Source: Hawksworthiomyces lignivorus
Lineage: Eukaryota > Ascomycota > Sordariomycetes > Ophiostomatales > Ophiostomataceae
Assembly (NCBI GenBank): GCA_002917075.1
Contig: NTMA01000001.1
Location: forward strand, 1,116,001 to 1,180,000
Length of the DNA stretch: 64,000 nucleotides
Direction: 5' to 3'
Shown: positions 1-11,224 of the stretch, one piece after another
How the letters are laid out: every line of letters starts with the position of its first letter
Numbering within the stretch: the stretch's first letter is position 1
Notes under the pieces: generated by a model
The model's database searches: none
Seen by the model: the letters and a program-made list of their open reading frames with translations, nothing else
What the model was told of the DNA's origin: nothing
Made by a program: the position numbers and the translations under genes

Positions 1-454
1 GGGCACTTCATCTACGGAATAATACGCCATACTGACCAGTCAAATAGTTTGGTTGTGATGGAGAGTCAACCCACCCTCTTGACACAAGACGACAGCGTCG
101 TTGGGTGCACCCTTCCTCTGCTTCTTAAAACACTTGCAGATGCGGAAGCTGCATTTGTGCGTAGTTTAATGCTTTTCCAGCCCGGAATTTGCCAGAGAAG
201 GAGGGTGGGGAAGGCAGAGGCCTTTGCCGACGTCCCAAAATGGAAATCAAATGAGAAAGCTCACACGGGAGAACGCCCTCCTTGGTGTAACGCCTCGTTT
301 CTTCCCTCTCCCTCTGCTGCATGCATTTTCCATGCTGTTTTTGGAGCCCTTGTACGGAGTAGAATAGGACCGTTGCCTGTGTCTACCGTGATAGCAACTC
401 AATTTTTTTATCCTGCTCTCTGAGAGTGAAGGGTGTCGCTTATAGTGCTGATTT

Positions 455-485
455 CCCATCTCCCATCTCCCATCTCCCATCTCCC
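455..485. repeat. CCCATCT tandem repeat (about 4.4 copies)
   Basis: A perfect 7-base unit, CCCATCT, is repeated four times and followed by CCC. It lies in non-coding DNA. Confidence 0.95.
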
Positions 486-3400
486 GATGAAATAGATGTG
501 AGGCATCCGCCGACCCGTCCGTGCAGTACTTTGTGAAAAAGAAAGAAGCAGCAGAGCTCCAAACCAAGGCTAGGTGAGCCATCGCGGCGGTCGTTCTCAT
601 TTTACGGTGTGGCTCTGCTTGCTTTTGATTCGCTGTTTGCCTCTTCTTGAGCTTATCAATTTGTCGCCCTGTTTGATGAACACCACTGCTGCGACTATGG
701 ATTTAATGCCTTGGCCTTTTGAAAAGGTCCCTCACATCACTTCACTTAGTTTCCATTGTTCTTGTCTCCTCTATGCCGGCCGATCATTACTTTTTCAATG
801 GTGATCATTCGATGGCAACCGATAACCCCCCTGTCTCTTTACCAGATTTTTTTGGCTCACTACGGCGCGGTTCTGCACCCTCGGAAACGACGGGAGAGAA
901 GAAGAGAAGAAAATTAAAGAAAAATGAAAGTAAGAAAAAGGAGGAGGAGCGAGCCGTTCGAAGGAACAAAATTGAGTAGGTAAGAAACCCGAAACGAAAT
1001 CCGCGGAGGATAGAGGAAGGATGATCTTCAAAGGAGTCTTCTCGTGCCAAGTGGCCCATCGTCCCAAGAAAAAATGAGCAAATATACTCCGGAAGTACGT
1101 AGGACACAAGAGTGCGCAACGCTCTGGGAGGCTGCTCCCGCGATCTGAACCCAAATGATAGAAGCTACGCACAACATCCTTCTGTGAGCTTCCCGTCCCT
1201 CCAGGGAGCCAAAGGGCAAAACGGCCTGGAGGTGACGAACTCCTCTTTGCCTTGCATCTTAGCAGCCAGTAAAATCGAACCTGCCCGGCATTTGCCTGAT
1301 ATTCCTTCCATTTCGTTCTTGGATATTACGTCGTACGTCGCATGCCCCCATACTCTTTTGTCCTTGGCCACTCTCAACCTCTTCTACCACGATTTTCTCT
1401 CTGCCTCTTTATCTCTGAGTTCTCTGTCTCTTACTAATTGTTTGCTCTTCTTTCCGCCTAGACTGGTTAAAGCCGGCAAAAGGAAAGAAGCCAACTGGCC
1501 ATGAGAGAATGGGGTTGTGGTATGGTGTGGTGTGGACTGCACTTTTTCTTCTTTTTGCGAGAGTGATGAAAGGTGCCCACCCTAGAGCGAGCCACTATTC
1601 GCGGCGATTTGTCATTGGCCCATCCAGCTCCTCAAATGCATTGCGCTAACGCAACCGCAATCCTTCTTGTCACTTCCGGTTGGAGAGCTCTGAAACGAGC
1701 TAGGGTGATCCAAACGGTGGAAGAAAAGAAGCGCAGGAAGTTTGCGGAGGGGACCAGGAGAGAGAAAAAGCCACAGGCCAGAGGGGAGACAGAAAAAGTC
1801 CGTGAGTCTGGCAGCGGAGGAGGATCCTCTCTGGATAGCACCGGGGGTCTCGGAGGCCCTGGCCTAGAAGTTTGTCCACATCGAAAGTCTGTGTGTCTTT
1901 CTTTTTGTCCCCTGCGGGTCCAACAGGGGGACAGCCCACGGTAGACAGCAGAGAATAAGAGAAAAGTGATGACCTGCGGTACCTCTGGAAGAAGAATGGA
2001 TGTGTGATGGACCAAAGAACCCAAACGTGTGTTCTTCGATTTCAACCCTGGCTCAACCATTGTTGCGGTGAGTATCATATCTTGCGATATACACAGGGCG
2101 AAGCACGTTTTCGCTGCAACCCCCCCTGCACGTTGTGCTTTGTTCCTCTCTCCCCTCTATTTATGGTGGCTTTCTCCGTCTTTTTTTCTTGGGTCGCGTT
2201 TCTTTCTCAACAGGCCCGGTCTCTCTACATGTATGTACACTCTCTTTGTCCCAGGCACAATCTGGAGTCGTTGGGGAAGCTTACGGGAGCCGATGTTACT
2301 ACGATGACAAAAGCACGCAGAAAGTCAACGTAAGAGCGAGGAGTAGCAATCTTCAATCCCCAAGACCGCCTTATACCCAGAAAGATCTCTTGACCGTATT
2401 GAAAGATGATATTTCGCTGGATTGAATTTTGAGGTACTGAGTAACTGGAGTCTATGCCACTTTTCCTGAAGATGAATTGAGATGTAAGACTGGCCAACCG
2501 TTTGGATTTGCCCTGTCGTGTGTGGTCAGGAACGGCCAAAGGTACTCCATAAGGGCTGACATGATATTGCAAGGCGCCGACTGCCGATTGGGACGGCTGG
2601 TTCAAGTGGAGAAGAGCTATGATGCCAGTCCCAAATCCACTCTCAGAGTCGAGCAGGTGGAAGACGGCTCTCTACTCCGCACCGATGCCAATCCCAGCAT
2701 TTTGTCGTATAGAGCGGAGCCAATGGCGAGAACTGGAAAGGATCGGTGCAACCTTTTCGCATACTGCAACCTGTGAGCGAAGGCACTGGTCTGTAGTTGC
2801 ACACGCAGATCCAGCGCCAGACAAAAGCCATTGGCACCGCAGACATGCAGAAACGTGATCACGAAAGAAAGGAAGCAAGCAAGCGGTGGGCCAGAACAAC
2901 GAAACCCTCCATCTTGCAGGAAGGCATGGCTTCACAGCTCCAGGCAATCATGTGCTCTGGCTGCTCGGTCTCTCGGATGCGTATTACATGCCTGGCAAAC
3001 CCTTTAGCGATGTCCGAGAGCAAGTGGAGCTCGGCCTACAGCTTTTGCTGCCCAACTGAGAAGTAAATTACCTCAATGCTTGCCTTTCACTTTTGGTTCT
3101 TGGAACGATTGATGCCAAGGAGGTATCTTCCTGCAAGAAGCACAACTCCGAGGCTCGTACTGGAGAGAGCAAGTCTGTGTCCGGACCCCGGCGTTGTCCA
3201 CTGTCTCCACCGCATCGTGAGTTCCAGTAACAGGACAACGTGCGAGAGGAATGGCTGGGGTCCGTAACCGCACACATCTCCAGTATGAGATGAGTGGGAA
3301 TGAGAAAGACGAAGAGGCGCACGTGAATAATGAGCATGTCTGCATTTCCAAAACCATGTGTATTTTCAAATGCTCTATGTTTTGAACGCCTCTAGCAAAA

Positions 3401-3654
3401 TAAAGACTTGGCATGTGGGATGCTGCAACAAAGATAGAGAATAGCCAACCGTCCAAGCACCAAGCAGTTTCGTTTCCCATCAGGATGATAAATTTTTGTT
3501 CGTTTCCACGCGACTTTAAACTTTTCCTTTCTCCTTTTCTCTAGATTAAGCCCTTCAGGACCGCCGCCTCTGCATTGAGTATAGAGGAGCCAGCAGCGCC
3601 GATGACAGCTAGATACGTCAGCAGGAGAGTCTCCAACAAACCGGCCAGCGAATG

Positions 3655-3656
<2 letters not shown>

Positions 3657-3701
<45 letters not shown>

Positions 3702-3712
3702 AAAAGAAAAAA
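3657..3712. repeat. Poly(A) tract, 43 uninterrupted A
   Basis: There is an uninterrupted run of 43 A (3657-3699), then A-rich sequence broken by single G residues to 3712. On the other strand it is a poly(T) tract. I found no retroelement body upstream of it, so a retroposon tail is not supported. Confidence 0.9.
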
Positions 3713-4177
3713 GACGCTGAAGAGGGGTTGCTGAGGCTGTCTAAGCCCTTTTACTCGTCCCCTGGAACACCGAAATTCAGGTATCAATTCATCCTATCTT
3801 CCTCGGAGATAAGAGACTTCGGGGAAGAAGAAGAGCTACAGCGACACCTGTACGGCGCCGAACATCCGCTATCATTTACTGGGTCGTGTAATAGCGTATT
3901 AGTTGTGTAGTTGTCTGCTCCGTAGGTACGTAGTGGTTGTTTTCTCATCTTCTGCCATTGGGTGAATTGGGGGAGTCAGAGCGCCAGCCGAACATTTAAA
4001 TCCGCATGCGGAGGAAGAATACGGCAGAAAAAAAAAAGAAAAAAGAAATGCAGCACCGCAGCCTCTTCTCACCTATAAGCACGAGCATTCCTCCTGCAAG
4101 CTTTTATTTCCTCTGCAAGGGATTCACTCTGTGAAAGGGGTGTAAAAATTACGGAGTACAACAGATATAAAACGCAA

Positions 4178-4198
4178 ATATATATATATATATATATA
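4178..4198. repeat. (AT)n microsatellite
   Basis: About ten AT units lie in the promoter-side DNA of the ferredoxin gene, 20-30 bases after an exact TACGGAGTA motif (4150-4158). Confidence 0.9.
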
Positions 4199-4513
4199 AA
4201 GAAGCGGAACAAGCAGTGCAGGAGGGAAGCCAGCAGATTGGGCTGTGTTCTTCATACTCATACAGGTTGCGAGGACAGTGGAGCTGAGGGCTTGAAAAAA
4301 AGCGTCAGGCAAATCGCATTCTTTATATTGTTCTCTTTAGTTCCTTTTTTCTTGCCTCCGTTCCCGTCTCCGCCTCTTTGCTATTGCGGCGCACCTTTCA
4401 CTTCTCCTACCTACGTCACATCACGACAACTGTCTATACGGCCACTTTCGCTCCTCCGCTCGCTGCTTCTTTTTTGCTCTGCTCTTTCTCTTCTTCTTCC
4501 TCGTCCGCTCACA

Positions 4514-5266
4514 ATGTCGCGGACAACCCACCTCTCCCGGAGCTTAGCACGCCTAGCCACTTCGTCGCATTCGGTTCTGCCACGGACAACTGCTCTTCGC
4601 CAGCTCGGACTGGGCCATACAGCCCCGAGAGATCTGAGAATGTCCTGTACGTGTCCCAATGCCATATGTGGCTCGCTCTGGAGTTACCTTCTGCTCAGCT
4701 TGCCTTGCTTCCTCAAGCTGACCAATTGTGTTTATTGCAGTCTCCAAAAGCATAAATGCCTTCCAGCCTAGAGGCGTCCGTCCCTTCTCCTCCAGTCCTC
4801 TTCGGTTACATGGCCATGTCACCAAGCCCAAAGAGGGAGAAGAGTATGTTGAACTACAACCCTCGTCCATGCGAATCCACTCATGTTGCTAACCCCGCCA
4901 TACAGGCTCTGGGTCACCTTTATCGACAAGGATGGCGACGTGCACAAAATCGCCGTCGCCGAGGGAGACAACCTGCTGGACATTGCCCAGGCGAACGACC
5001 TGGAGATGGAGGGCGCCTGCGGCGGCTCGTGCGCCTGCTCCACGTGCCATGTCATCGTCCAGGACGAAGACTACTACGACCGGATACCCGAGCCCGACGA
5101 CGACGAGAACGACATGCTCGACCTGGCGTTCGGGCTGACCGAGACGAGCCGCCTCGGCTGCCAGGTGCACATGACCAAGGACCTCGACGGCCTGGTCGTC
5201 AAGCTGCCCGCCATGACCCGCAACCTGCAGGCGAGCGACTTCCAGTCCAAGGCGGAAGGGAGCTAG
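4514..5266 (+). CDS. YAH1: Mitochondrial [2Fe-2S] ferredoxin (adrenodoxin type)
   Basis: Predicted 198-residue ferredoxin. Exons are 4514-4646, 4741-4843 and 4906-5266; both introns have GTACGT or GTATGT donors and junction phases match. Residues 1-75 are basic and Ser/Thr-rich, as expected of a mitochondrial targeting sequence. The ferredoxin fold starts near L80 (LWVTFIDKDGDVHK). Cys117, Cys123 and Cys126 form the C-x5-C-x2-C cluster loop and Cys164 (RLGC) is the fourth ligand. In yeast, Yah1 passes electrons from Arh1 to mitochondrial Fe-S cluster assembly and to haem A and ubiquinone synthesis. The extra Cys121 inside the loop is, from memory, also normal in fungal Yah1. The gene converges on RRP15. 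The downstream ATG at 4883 lies in intron 2 and is not the start. Confidence 0.95.
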
Positions 5267-5763
5267 AAGATGTTTCGCCTTGCAAAATTTTTTGTCCTTT
5301 ACTTTTTTGCGACATGACGCAGCGACACGTTGGGCGTATTAGCAACGACCTAAGAAGACGACATGGTGATGAGAAACAAAACGGACGAGCAACGTTTATG
5401 GGTGAATGGGCATTGGTAAGGGCATAGCATGACTTGACATTGATATAGGTGGGACATGGTTGAAGGGGAGAGGCCTTAAAAAAAACAAACATTGACAGTG
5501 TGACAGCACTGGAAGATACTTCGCTCAGAAAAGCAGCGGGTGCCTGTGTATGACTATTGTTCGAAAAAGAATATCCCTAATGTATAGACGGAGGTACAGA
5601 ACCAAGACAATGAAACGCAACTCATATCAGATCAAATGAGAGAATGTAGCACATGCCAGCCGGTCCTCTAACAAATTTGGACAATGAACTAACAAAAGAC
5701 AATGCGAGAACGAAATAATGAAAAAACCCCCTTTTTTTTTTCCCCCGGCGCCATTCCGATATT
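5267..5763. other. Convergent intergenic region, Yah1/Rrp15
   Basis: The 497 bases between two convergent stops should hold both 3' UTRs. It is AT-rich, with T and A runs near 5470-5490 and 5725-5745. No gene seen. Confidence 0.6.
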
Positions 5764-6783
5764 CTAAGCCTCTTCCAGCCCTCCCTTCTTCAGCCCGCCG
5801 CCGCCGGACGCGATCAGGTCCAGGAAGCCCTTGCGGCTCATCTCGGTGACCTTGGCCTCGCGCTTGTCCATGCCCAGCACGCCGTCGGTCTTGGTGCGCC
5901 GCTGCGCCTCGGCCGCCTGCACCTGCGCCGCCCGCACGGCGTTGAACAGCTTGATCACGCCGCGCTGCGCCACCTTGCGCAGTAGCCGCTCCGACTCGAG
6001 AATGGACGCCGTCGTCTCGCCGGTGGTGGTGCTCTCCTCGCCTGCCTCGCTGCCCGCCGGCGCGTCCAGGTTCGTCGCCACCAGCACGTCCTTGACGCGG
6101 CCCTTTTCCAGCGCCGCCCGCCGCTCCAGCCGCAGCTGCCGCCGCGCCTTCTCCTCCAGCGCCGCGTCCACCACCCGCCGCGACGCCTCGCGCGCCGCCG
6201 CGCTGCGCGACAGCACCGGGTCCGCCCGCCGGCTCGTCGACAGCTTCGTCCCCAGGATCTTCTGCAGCGACGTCGCAAACGTCGTCGGGTCGTTGCGCTT
6301 CGACTTGGCCGCCCGCCCCGCCGTCCGCCGCTCGCGGCCGTCCGACAGGTCTGCAGAGTCTGCATCATCATCGTCGTCTTCGTCGTCGTCGTCGTCGTCG
6401 TCGTCGTCATCTTCGTCATCATCATCCTCTGAGTCTTCCTCAGCCGGCGCATCAGAGGCCACCGCCTTAGCCGGCTTCTTCTTCCGCTGCGTGGCCCTCT
6501 CATCTAGAGAGTCCAGAGCGTCGTGCGAGTCGTCATCGTCAGAGTCCGAGTCGCCATCATCTGTGCTGGCGCCATCGTCGACTACGGCTGCGTCTAGGTC
6601 TTCCTCGTCAGAGTCGAGGAGGTCTACCGCCTGGAAGTCATTATCGGCGTCCTCGTCGTCTTGCTCCGAGTCGCTGCTGTGGTACTCGTTTTTCTGCCGC
6701 CTCCGCTTCTTAATTGATCTGTCTGTCTTGGACTTTGAGAATTCGTCGCCGGAGCGTTTTCTTGGTGCTGCCGTGTCCGCCAT
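5764..6783 (-). CDS. RRP15: Rrp15-type pre-60S rRNA processing protein
   Basis: Intronless 339-residue protein. The start is taken at 6783 (MADTAAPRKRSGDEF); the frame runs further upstream, but that leader is not protein-like. Order: a basic, nuclear-localisation-like N terminus (SIKKRRRQKN); a very acidic middle region with a near-continuous Asp/Glu run encoded by GAC/GAT triplets (about 6364-6430); then the conserved Rrp15 half, with KILGTKL, EKARRQLRLERRAALEKG and RKVAQRGVIKLFNAV, ending in a basic SRKGFLDLIASGG segment. In yeast, Rrp15 is a nucleolar component of pre-60S particles needed for 27S pre-rRNA processing. The acidic run is length-variable in the family and is microsatellite-like here. 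Confidence 0.9.
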   Translation of the reverse strand: MADTAAPRKRSGDEFSKSKTDRSIKKRRRQKNEYHSSDSEQDDEDADNDFQAVDLLDSDEEDLDAAVVDDGASTDDGDSDSDDDDSHDALDSLDERATQRKKKPAKAVASDAPAEEDSEDDDDEDDDDDDDDDDEDDDDDADSADLSDGRERRTAGRAAKSKRNDPTTFATSLQKILGTKLSTSRRADPVLSRSAAAREASRRVVDAALEEKARRQLRLERRAALEKGRVKDVLVATNLDAPAGSEAGEESTTTGETTASILESERLLRKVAQRGVIKLFNAVRAAQVQAAEAQRRTKTDGVLGMDKREAKVTEMSRKGFLDLIASGGGGLKKGGLEEA

Positions 6784-7169
6784 TGTTATGATGTTTGTTG
6801 TCACGAGCTGGTATCTTGAGCTCTGTGCGTCACCTAGAAAAAGTCGGCCATTGAAAGAACTTTTTTTTTTTGCTGATCTTATCGATACGGCGGCAGAATA
6901 GATCTGCTTGCTTTGTTTGTACAAGGCGGTGAGTGGGGTATCACCTACTTCTAGCACGCTTCTTTAGGCCTTAATCTTACGCTGTGCGAGCCACTAACAC
7001 CTCTGTATTTTGCTGTGTTAATAGCCATATTCTAGGGTCTGCTAGCACCAATCACCGCTGTCTAATAGGTCATCTCTCGAATAACGCAGTGCATGAACCA
7101 AAAACTGAAGAGAAATATCATTCATGTACAGCTATCAAAGTATTATTTACAAACCAATTTTTTGCTACT
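6784..7169. other. Rrp15 promoter side / GH3 3' side
   Basis: The 386 bases hold the upstream region of RRP15 and the 3' end of the beta-xylosidase gene, both on the minus strand. It contains a T run at about 6861-6870. No gene or clear motif seen. Confidence 0.5.
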
Positions 7170-9630
7170 TTACGACGCTGGTGGTTGCGGCCACTTGTCC
7201 AGGATTGCCTCTGTGCCCGTCAGCGCAAAGTTGACGCTGGCCAGGGTCGGCTGGTCGATCAGCAGCGAGTAGGTCCCCGGGTAGAGCACCCTGTTGCCGC
7301 TGGCGTCCACGCGCGCGAGGTTGCCCAGCGTCCACGCCAGCTCGGCCGTCTGGCTCTGGCCCGCTGTCACGTTGAAGAGCCGCGTGTACGTCGCCAGCGT
7401 CTTGATGGGGTAGGGCGCGGGGCCGAAGCTGCCGGCCAGGAACCCCAGCGCGACGTAGTCGGACGTGGGCGCCGCGCCGGTGCCCGTGTTAGTCACGTTG
7501 ATGGGCACGGCGGGGAAGGGGCAGAGGTCCGGGTACGCCAGCCGGGCGCACGCTGGGCTGGCCAGCAGTGCCTGGATAGAGAAGGACGCCGGGAAGGCGG
7601 CGCCGCCGACGGCGACAGAGAAGTTGGTGTAGTGCAGCCCGTGGCCGAAGGGGAAGACGGCCTTGTCGTACCAGCGGTAGGTGCGGCCGGGGTACGCGCC
7701 GGACGGCCGCAGCGCCATGTTGCCGATGGGCGTCTCCTGCGCGTAGGCCGCCGGGTACATGGTGATGGGCAGGCGGCCGGCGGGCGCGGGCCGGCCCAGC
7801 AGCACGTTCATGACGGCGGTGCCGCCGTCCTGGCCCGGGTAGCCGGCCCACAGGATGGCGCGCACGCCCGGCAGTGCCAGCAGCGGCGTGTCGTCGACGT
7901 GGGCGCCCAGCTTGACCACCACCAGCGGCTTGCCCAGCGCCGCCAGCGCGCGGATCTGCGCCAGCTGGCCCGCCGGCCACGCGAGCCCGCCGCGGTCCTG
8001 GCCCTCCTTCTCCATGCTGTTGTCCACCCCGCCAAAGTACACCACCGTCTTGGCCTTTTGTGCCGCCGCCGTCGCCGCCGCGGTGTCGCCCGACCCCTGC
8101 GCGATGGGCCCACCCGCCGCGCTGACCGCGAACCCCAGCTGCTTGGCCGCCGTCACCGGGTCGTGATTGAACGGCGGCGTCCCGCTGTAGCCGCCGAGCA
8201 TCTCGTCGGCCTTGGACGCCCAGAAGCCGACCATGGCGAGCATGTTCGCCGCGTTGTCGCTGCCGCCGCCAGCGCCGGGCGCCGCTAGCGGCAGCACGCC
8301 GTCGTTCTTGAGCAGCACGATGCCCTCCTCGGCTGCGCGCAGCGCCGTCGCCCGCGCCGCCGCCGTGTTCACGTCGCTCGCGCCCAGCTGCCGGTACGCG
8401 CCGCCGGGCCCGTCGAACAGGCCCGTGCGCACCAGCCCCTGGAACTGCCGCAGCAGCATCCGGTCCAGCGTCGCCTGGCTGAACAGCTTCTGGCTGAACG
8501 CCGCCGCGGGGCTCGGCGCCGCCTGCGACGACGCGTAGCAGATGTTGTCTGTGCCCGCCTCGAACGCCGCCCCCACCGCTGCGTTGTGGCTCGCCTTGTA
8601 CCCGTGCCCGCCGCCCGCGTTGCCCGCGTAGTACACCGCGTCGCAGTCGCTCACCACGTACTGGTTGTCGTCCGTCCAGTTCCAGTGCTGCCGCAGGATC
8701 GTCTCCATCAGGTACGCGTTGGTGCACGCCGGCACCCCGTTGACCGCGTTATACGAGCACATGATCGACCCCGCCTTGGCGTCGCGCGCGCACTGCTGGA
8801 ACGGCGGCAGGTAGTACTCGGCCAGGTCCTGCACCGTCACCTTGGCGTCGAAGCCGTACCGCGACGTGCTGCCCGCCTGCTCCAGGTCGTACGCCGCAAA
8901 GTGCTTGCACGTCGCGATCACCCGGTGCGTCCCCGCCGCCCCCGAGCCGTTGCCCTGCATCCCCCGCACAAACGCGTCCGCAAATCTCATGTTGCGGAAC
9001 GCGTCCTCGCCCGGCGTCTCGTGGCCCCGCCCCCAGCGCGGGTCGCGGAACGGGTTGACGTTGGGCGTCCAAAAGTCCAGGTGCGCCCGCCCGCTGTTGG
9101 CAAACGCGCGCGCCTCCGTGCCGATCAGCGTCCCGATCTGCTCGATCAGTGCGTCGTCAAACGCCGCCGCCGACGTGATTGCCTGCGGGAACTGCGTCGC
9201 CGCGCTGAACGCCCCGCCCCATGTGATGCCCCGGTTGTGCGCAACCCCGTGCAGCGCCTCGTTCCACCACTGGTAGGCGGCCAAGCCGAGCTTGGAAAAC
9301 CCCGGCGAGTTGCTGCATCCGGCGGTCAGTCCCAAGAGAGCCGTCATCAAGGCGCCAGCTGCGGTCAGCAGCCGACGCTAAGTCGGGCCTGCTGTGCAGA
9401 GAAGAGAGTAGAGGAAGCTAGACCGACTTTACTAAGTTATTTAATTTGTCGGCATTGCTCATGGAAGCGACAAGAGCTGTCGCCCTGTCTAGAGCGGATG
9501 CCGACGTGTTGCATACGAGGTTGGATTTGAGCGGTCCCGAAGTACAGTCCGGGAACGTCACTCCAGCGCAGGCCGGTGCAGCTAGCTGGTCAAGGACCAG
9601 AGCCAGGAATATAGCCCATCGGAAGGCCAT
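7170..9630 (-). CDS. Secreted GH3 beta-xylosidase
   Basis: Predicted 781 residues from two exons, 9428-9630 and 7170-9312. The 115-base intron has a GTCGGT donor, an ACTGAC branch site and a CAG acceptor, and splicing gives the join LVNNSPGFSKLGL. Residues 1-22 form a signal peptide (MAFRWAIFLALVLDQLAAPACAG). The start of the GH3 N-terminal domain carries AYQWWNEALHGVA, typical of fungal beta-xylosidases. The catalytic nucleophile is Asp290 in VVSDCDAV. The C-terminal domain includes AGYPGQDGGTAV, followed by the fibronectin-III-like domain usual in the family (from FGHGLHYTNF). It should release xylose from xylooligosaccharides (EC 3.2.1.37) outside the cell, complementing the GH10 xylanase at 22.6 kb. 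Third codon positions are almost all G or C. Some GH3 enzymes of this shape also have arabinofuranosidase activity. Confidence 0.93.
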
Positions 9631-11224
9631 GGCGTATTGTAGGAAATCCTGCCACCGAATACAATGAAATGTATTCCCCTCAGCTCATGATCGTTTGTTG
9701 AACTTGCGCATCTAGCTATCCAAAACTAGCTCCAATGATTTCACCCATATATATGCAAATGCCCATTGAAGAGGCATAAGAAACCAGAGGACGTAAATGG
9801 TAATATAGGACTACGCTTGGCATCTTTCAATTTTGTCCTGTCACCCGCAATTTTGAGTCCTTTATTAGATTCTCCACGCTTTTGACGCTACATCAGATTT
9901 CTCATATTAGGTGCTTTTTCCTCTGCTCCGTAACACCCTCTTCGAGGTTCAGGCTATTATTTTGTTAACCCATCAGCTTGTCCAGACTTCCAAAGTCCTC
10001 TCTTTTCGGTCTCTCGGCTGTTTTCAATACCCCCAGTCTACCTCTCTCCTTCACTTCCCCACATGTAATATATAAATGGAGGAATTAAGGATATGATTTT
10101 TTTTCTCCGCCAAACATCTTCATCCATCAGCATGGGCTTAGCAGCCCTTGACCGAAAACGTTTCCAGAAAAGTATAAAAGAATATTTATTCACATGATAG
10201 AATTTAAATCATGGGAGGTGAATGTAGGAGATATGCTCGAATTCAGACAAGAATGAGGAATTATGATGAATGATCGCAATTCATTGGTAGTATCTTAAAA
10301 TAGAATCAAAAAGATAAACGAAAGAGAAAAAAGCAAGAAAACTTGTAAACTGAAAGAGAGACGAAGAAAAAAGGAGTAAAAGGAAGAACCTCACTCATAA
10401 AGTTAGAAAGATATTGAAGATATAAGATTTCTATCTTTTTTTTGGTCCACACATGCTGTAATGTGAGCGCTCCTCACACACTGCTGTCTGCGTTGTTTGT
10501 ATTCTTTATTTTTCCCCTTTAGGGAAATTAACTGTATTGAGAATTTCCCAATTTTACTCATGTCGTCTGATAAAACAAGTTTACGGGTTTAAAGACGCAG
10601 CAGCACATCAAAGCAATTCGGCTGTAGGCTGTGTGGGTGGCTTGGCGACGGTGGTTAGCGGTGGTTGGCAGCGCGGGTCCGGGCCGGTGTGGGTAATTCC
10701 TAATGTCAGCAATGCTCGGGAATTCTCGCTGACAAGTGCATCGCCACCACCATCGACGAGTTTGGCTTCCCAATCGCGTGGCGGTCTACCGACGATCGCC
10801 CTTCGTTCCAGGACGACGAGATTTCGCCGAACTTTTGAGGCTCCAAAGGACTGGAAAGATATGCTCCGTGGGTCTTGGCATAGGCAGCAGAGGCTGTATT
10901 CGTATTGACCTTAACAGCAACGAGGACAATCCTCTCCCTTGGTCCAGCCTCTAGCACAGAACTTTGATGAAGAAAAAGCAGAAGAGGATCGTGATTGGTA
11001 AGAGCTATGCGAGAAAGAAACATAACAGTCATGCCGGAAACAAGCTTCAAAGTGTACGATGACGTATATCTTCTCCTAATACATCGCCTAAATTTGTTTC
11101 TCTTTCCATTTTCGAAGTTGGTCCGTGTTTCTTGATATCCACAGAACCTTAGTATCCCGACGCTATATGCCATTACGAAGAGTGCGAAGATGAAAATCGG
11201 ATGCAATCGTCTCTTGGTCAGTCT
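9631..11224. other. AT-rich region upstream of the GH3 gene
   Basis: 9631-10540 is AT-rich with no coding signal and should contain the beta-xylosidase promoter. Degenerate GGCWWW sites of the xylanase-regulator type occur at 9773 (GGCATA) and about 9950 (GGCTAT), but such short motifs are weak evidence. 10690-11206 holds a minus-strand open frame with a hydrophobic stretch (IFIFALFVMAYSVGI) that could be a further exon of the uncertain gene at 11225-12240. I could not phase it in. Confidence 0.4.

Larger units (their letters stand above)
1..4513. other. Gene-free 5' region
   Basis: I could not build any convincing gene here. The open frames are short, overlap on both strands and show no domain. 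The DNA is rich in pyrimidine tracts on one strand and purine tracts in places, as in long fungal promoters and UTRs. It carries a heptamer microsatellite, a long A run and an AT repeat, listed separately. The last few hundred bases (about 4320-4510) are strongly CT-rich and lead straight into the ferredoxin start, which fits a core promoter or 5' UTR. Confidence 0.6.

Noticed and set aside
49..423. An open frame containing HTGERPP, the classic C2H2 zinc-finger linker
   Set aside because: There are no Cys2/His2 finger units on either side and the region is low-complexity non-coding DNA; the match is chance.
3657..3712. Poly(A) tail of a retroposon
   Set aside because: No reverse-transcriptase-like frame, target-site duplication or SINE-like body is visible upstream.
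4990..5060. The extra cysteine inside the ferredoxin cluster loop as an anomaly
   Set aside because: As far as I recall, the same CGGSCACSTC loop is the normal one in fungal Yah1, so it is not unusual.
5831..6901. Long plus-strand frame with poly-Ser opposite Rrp15
   Set aside because: The poly-Ser is the antisense reading of the Asp/Glu codon run of Rrp15.
6984..8288. 434-codon plus-strand frame over the GH3 gene
   Set aside because: It is an Arg/Ala/His-rich antisense shadow caused by GC-rich third positions of the real minus-strand gene.
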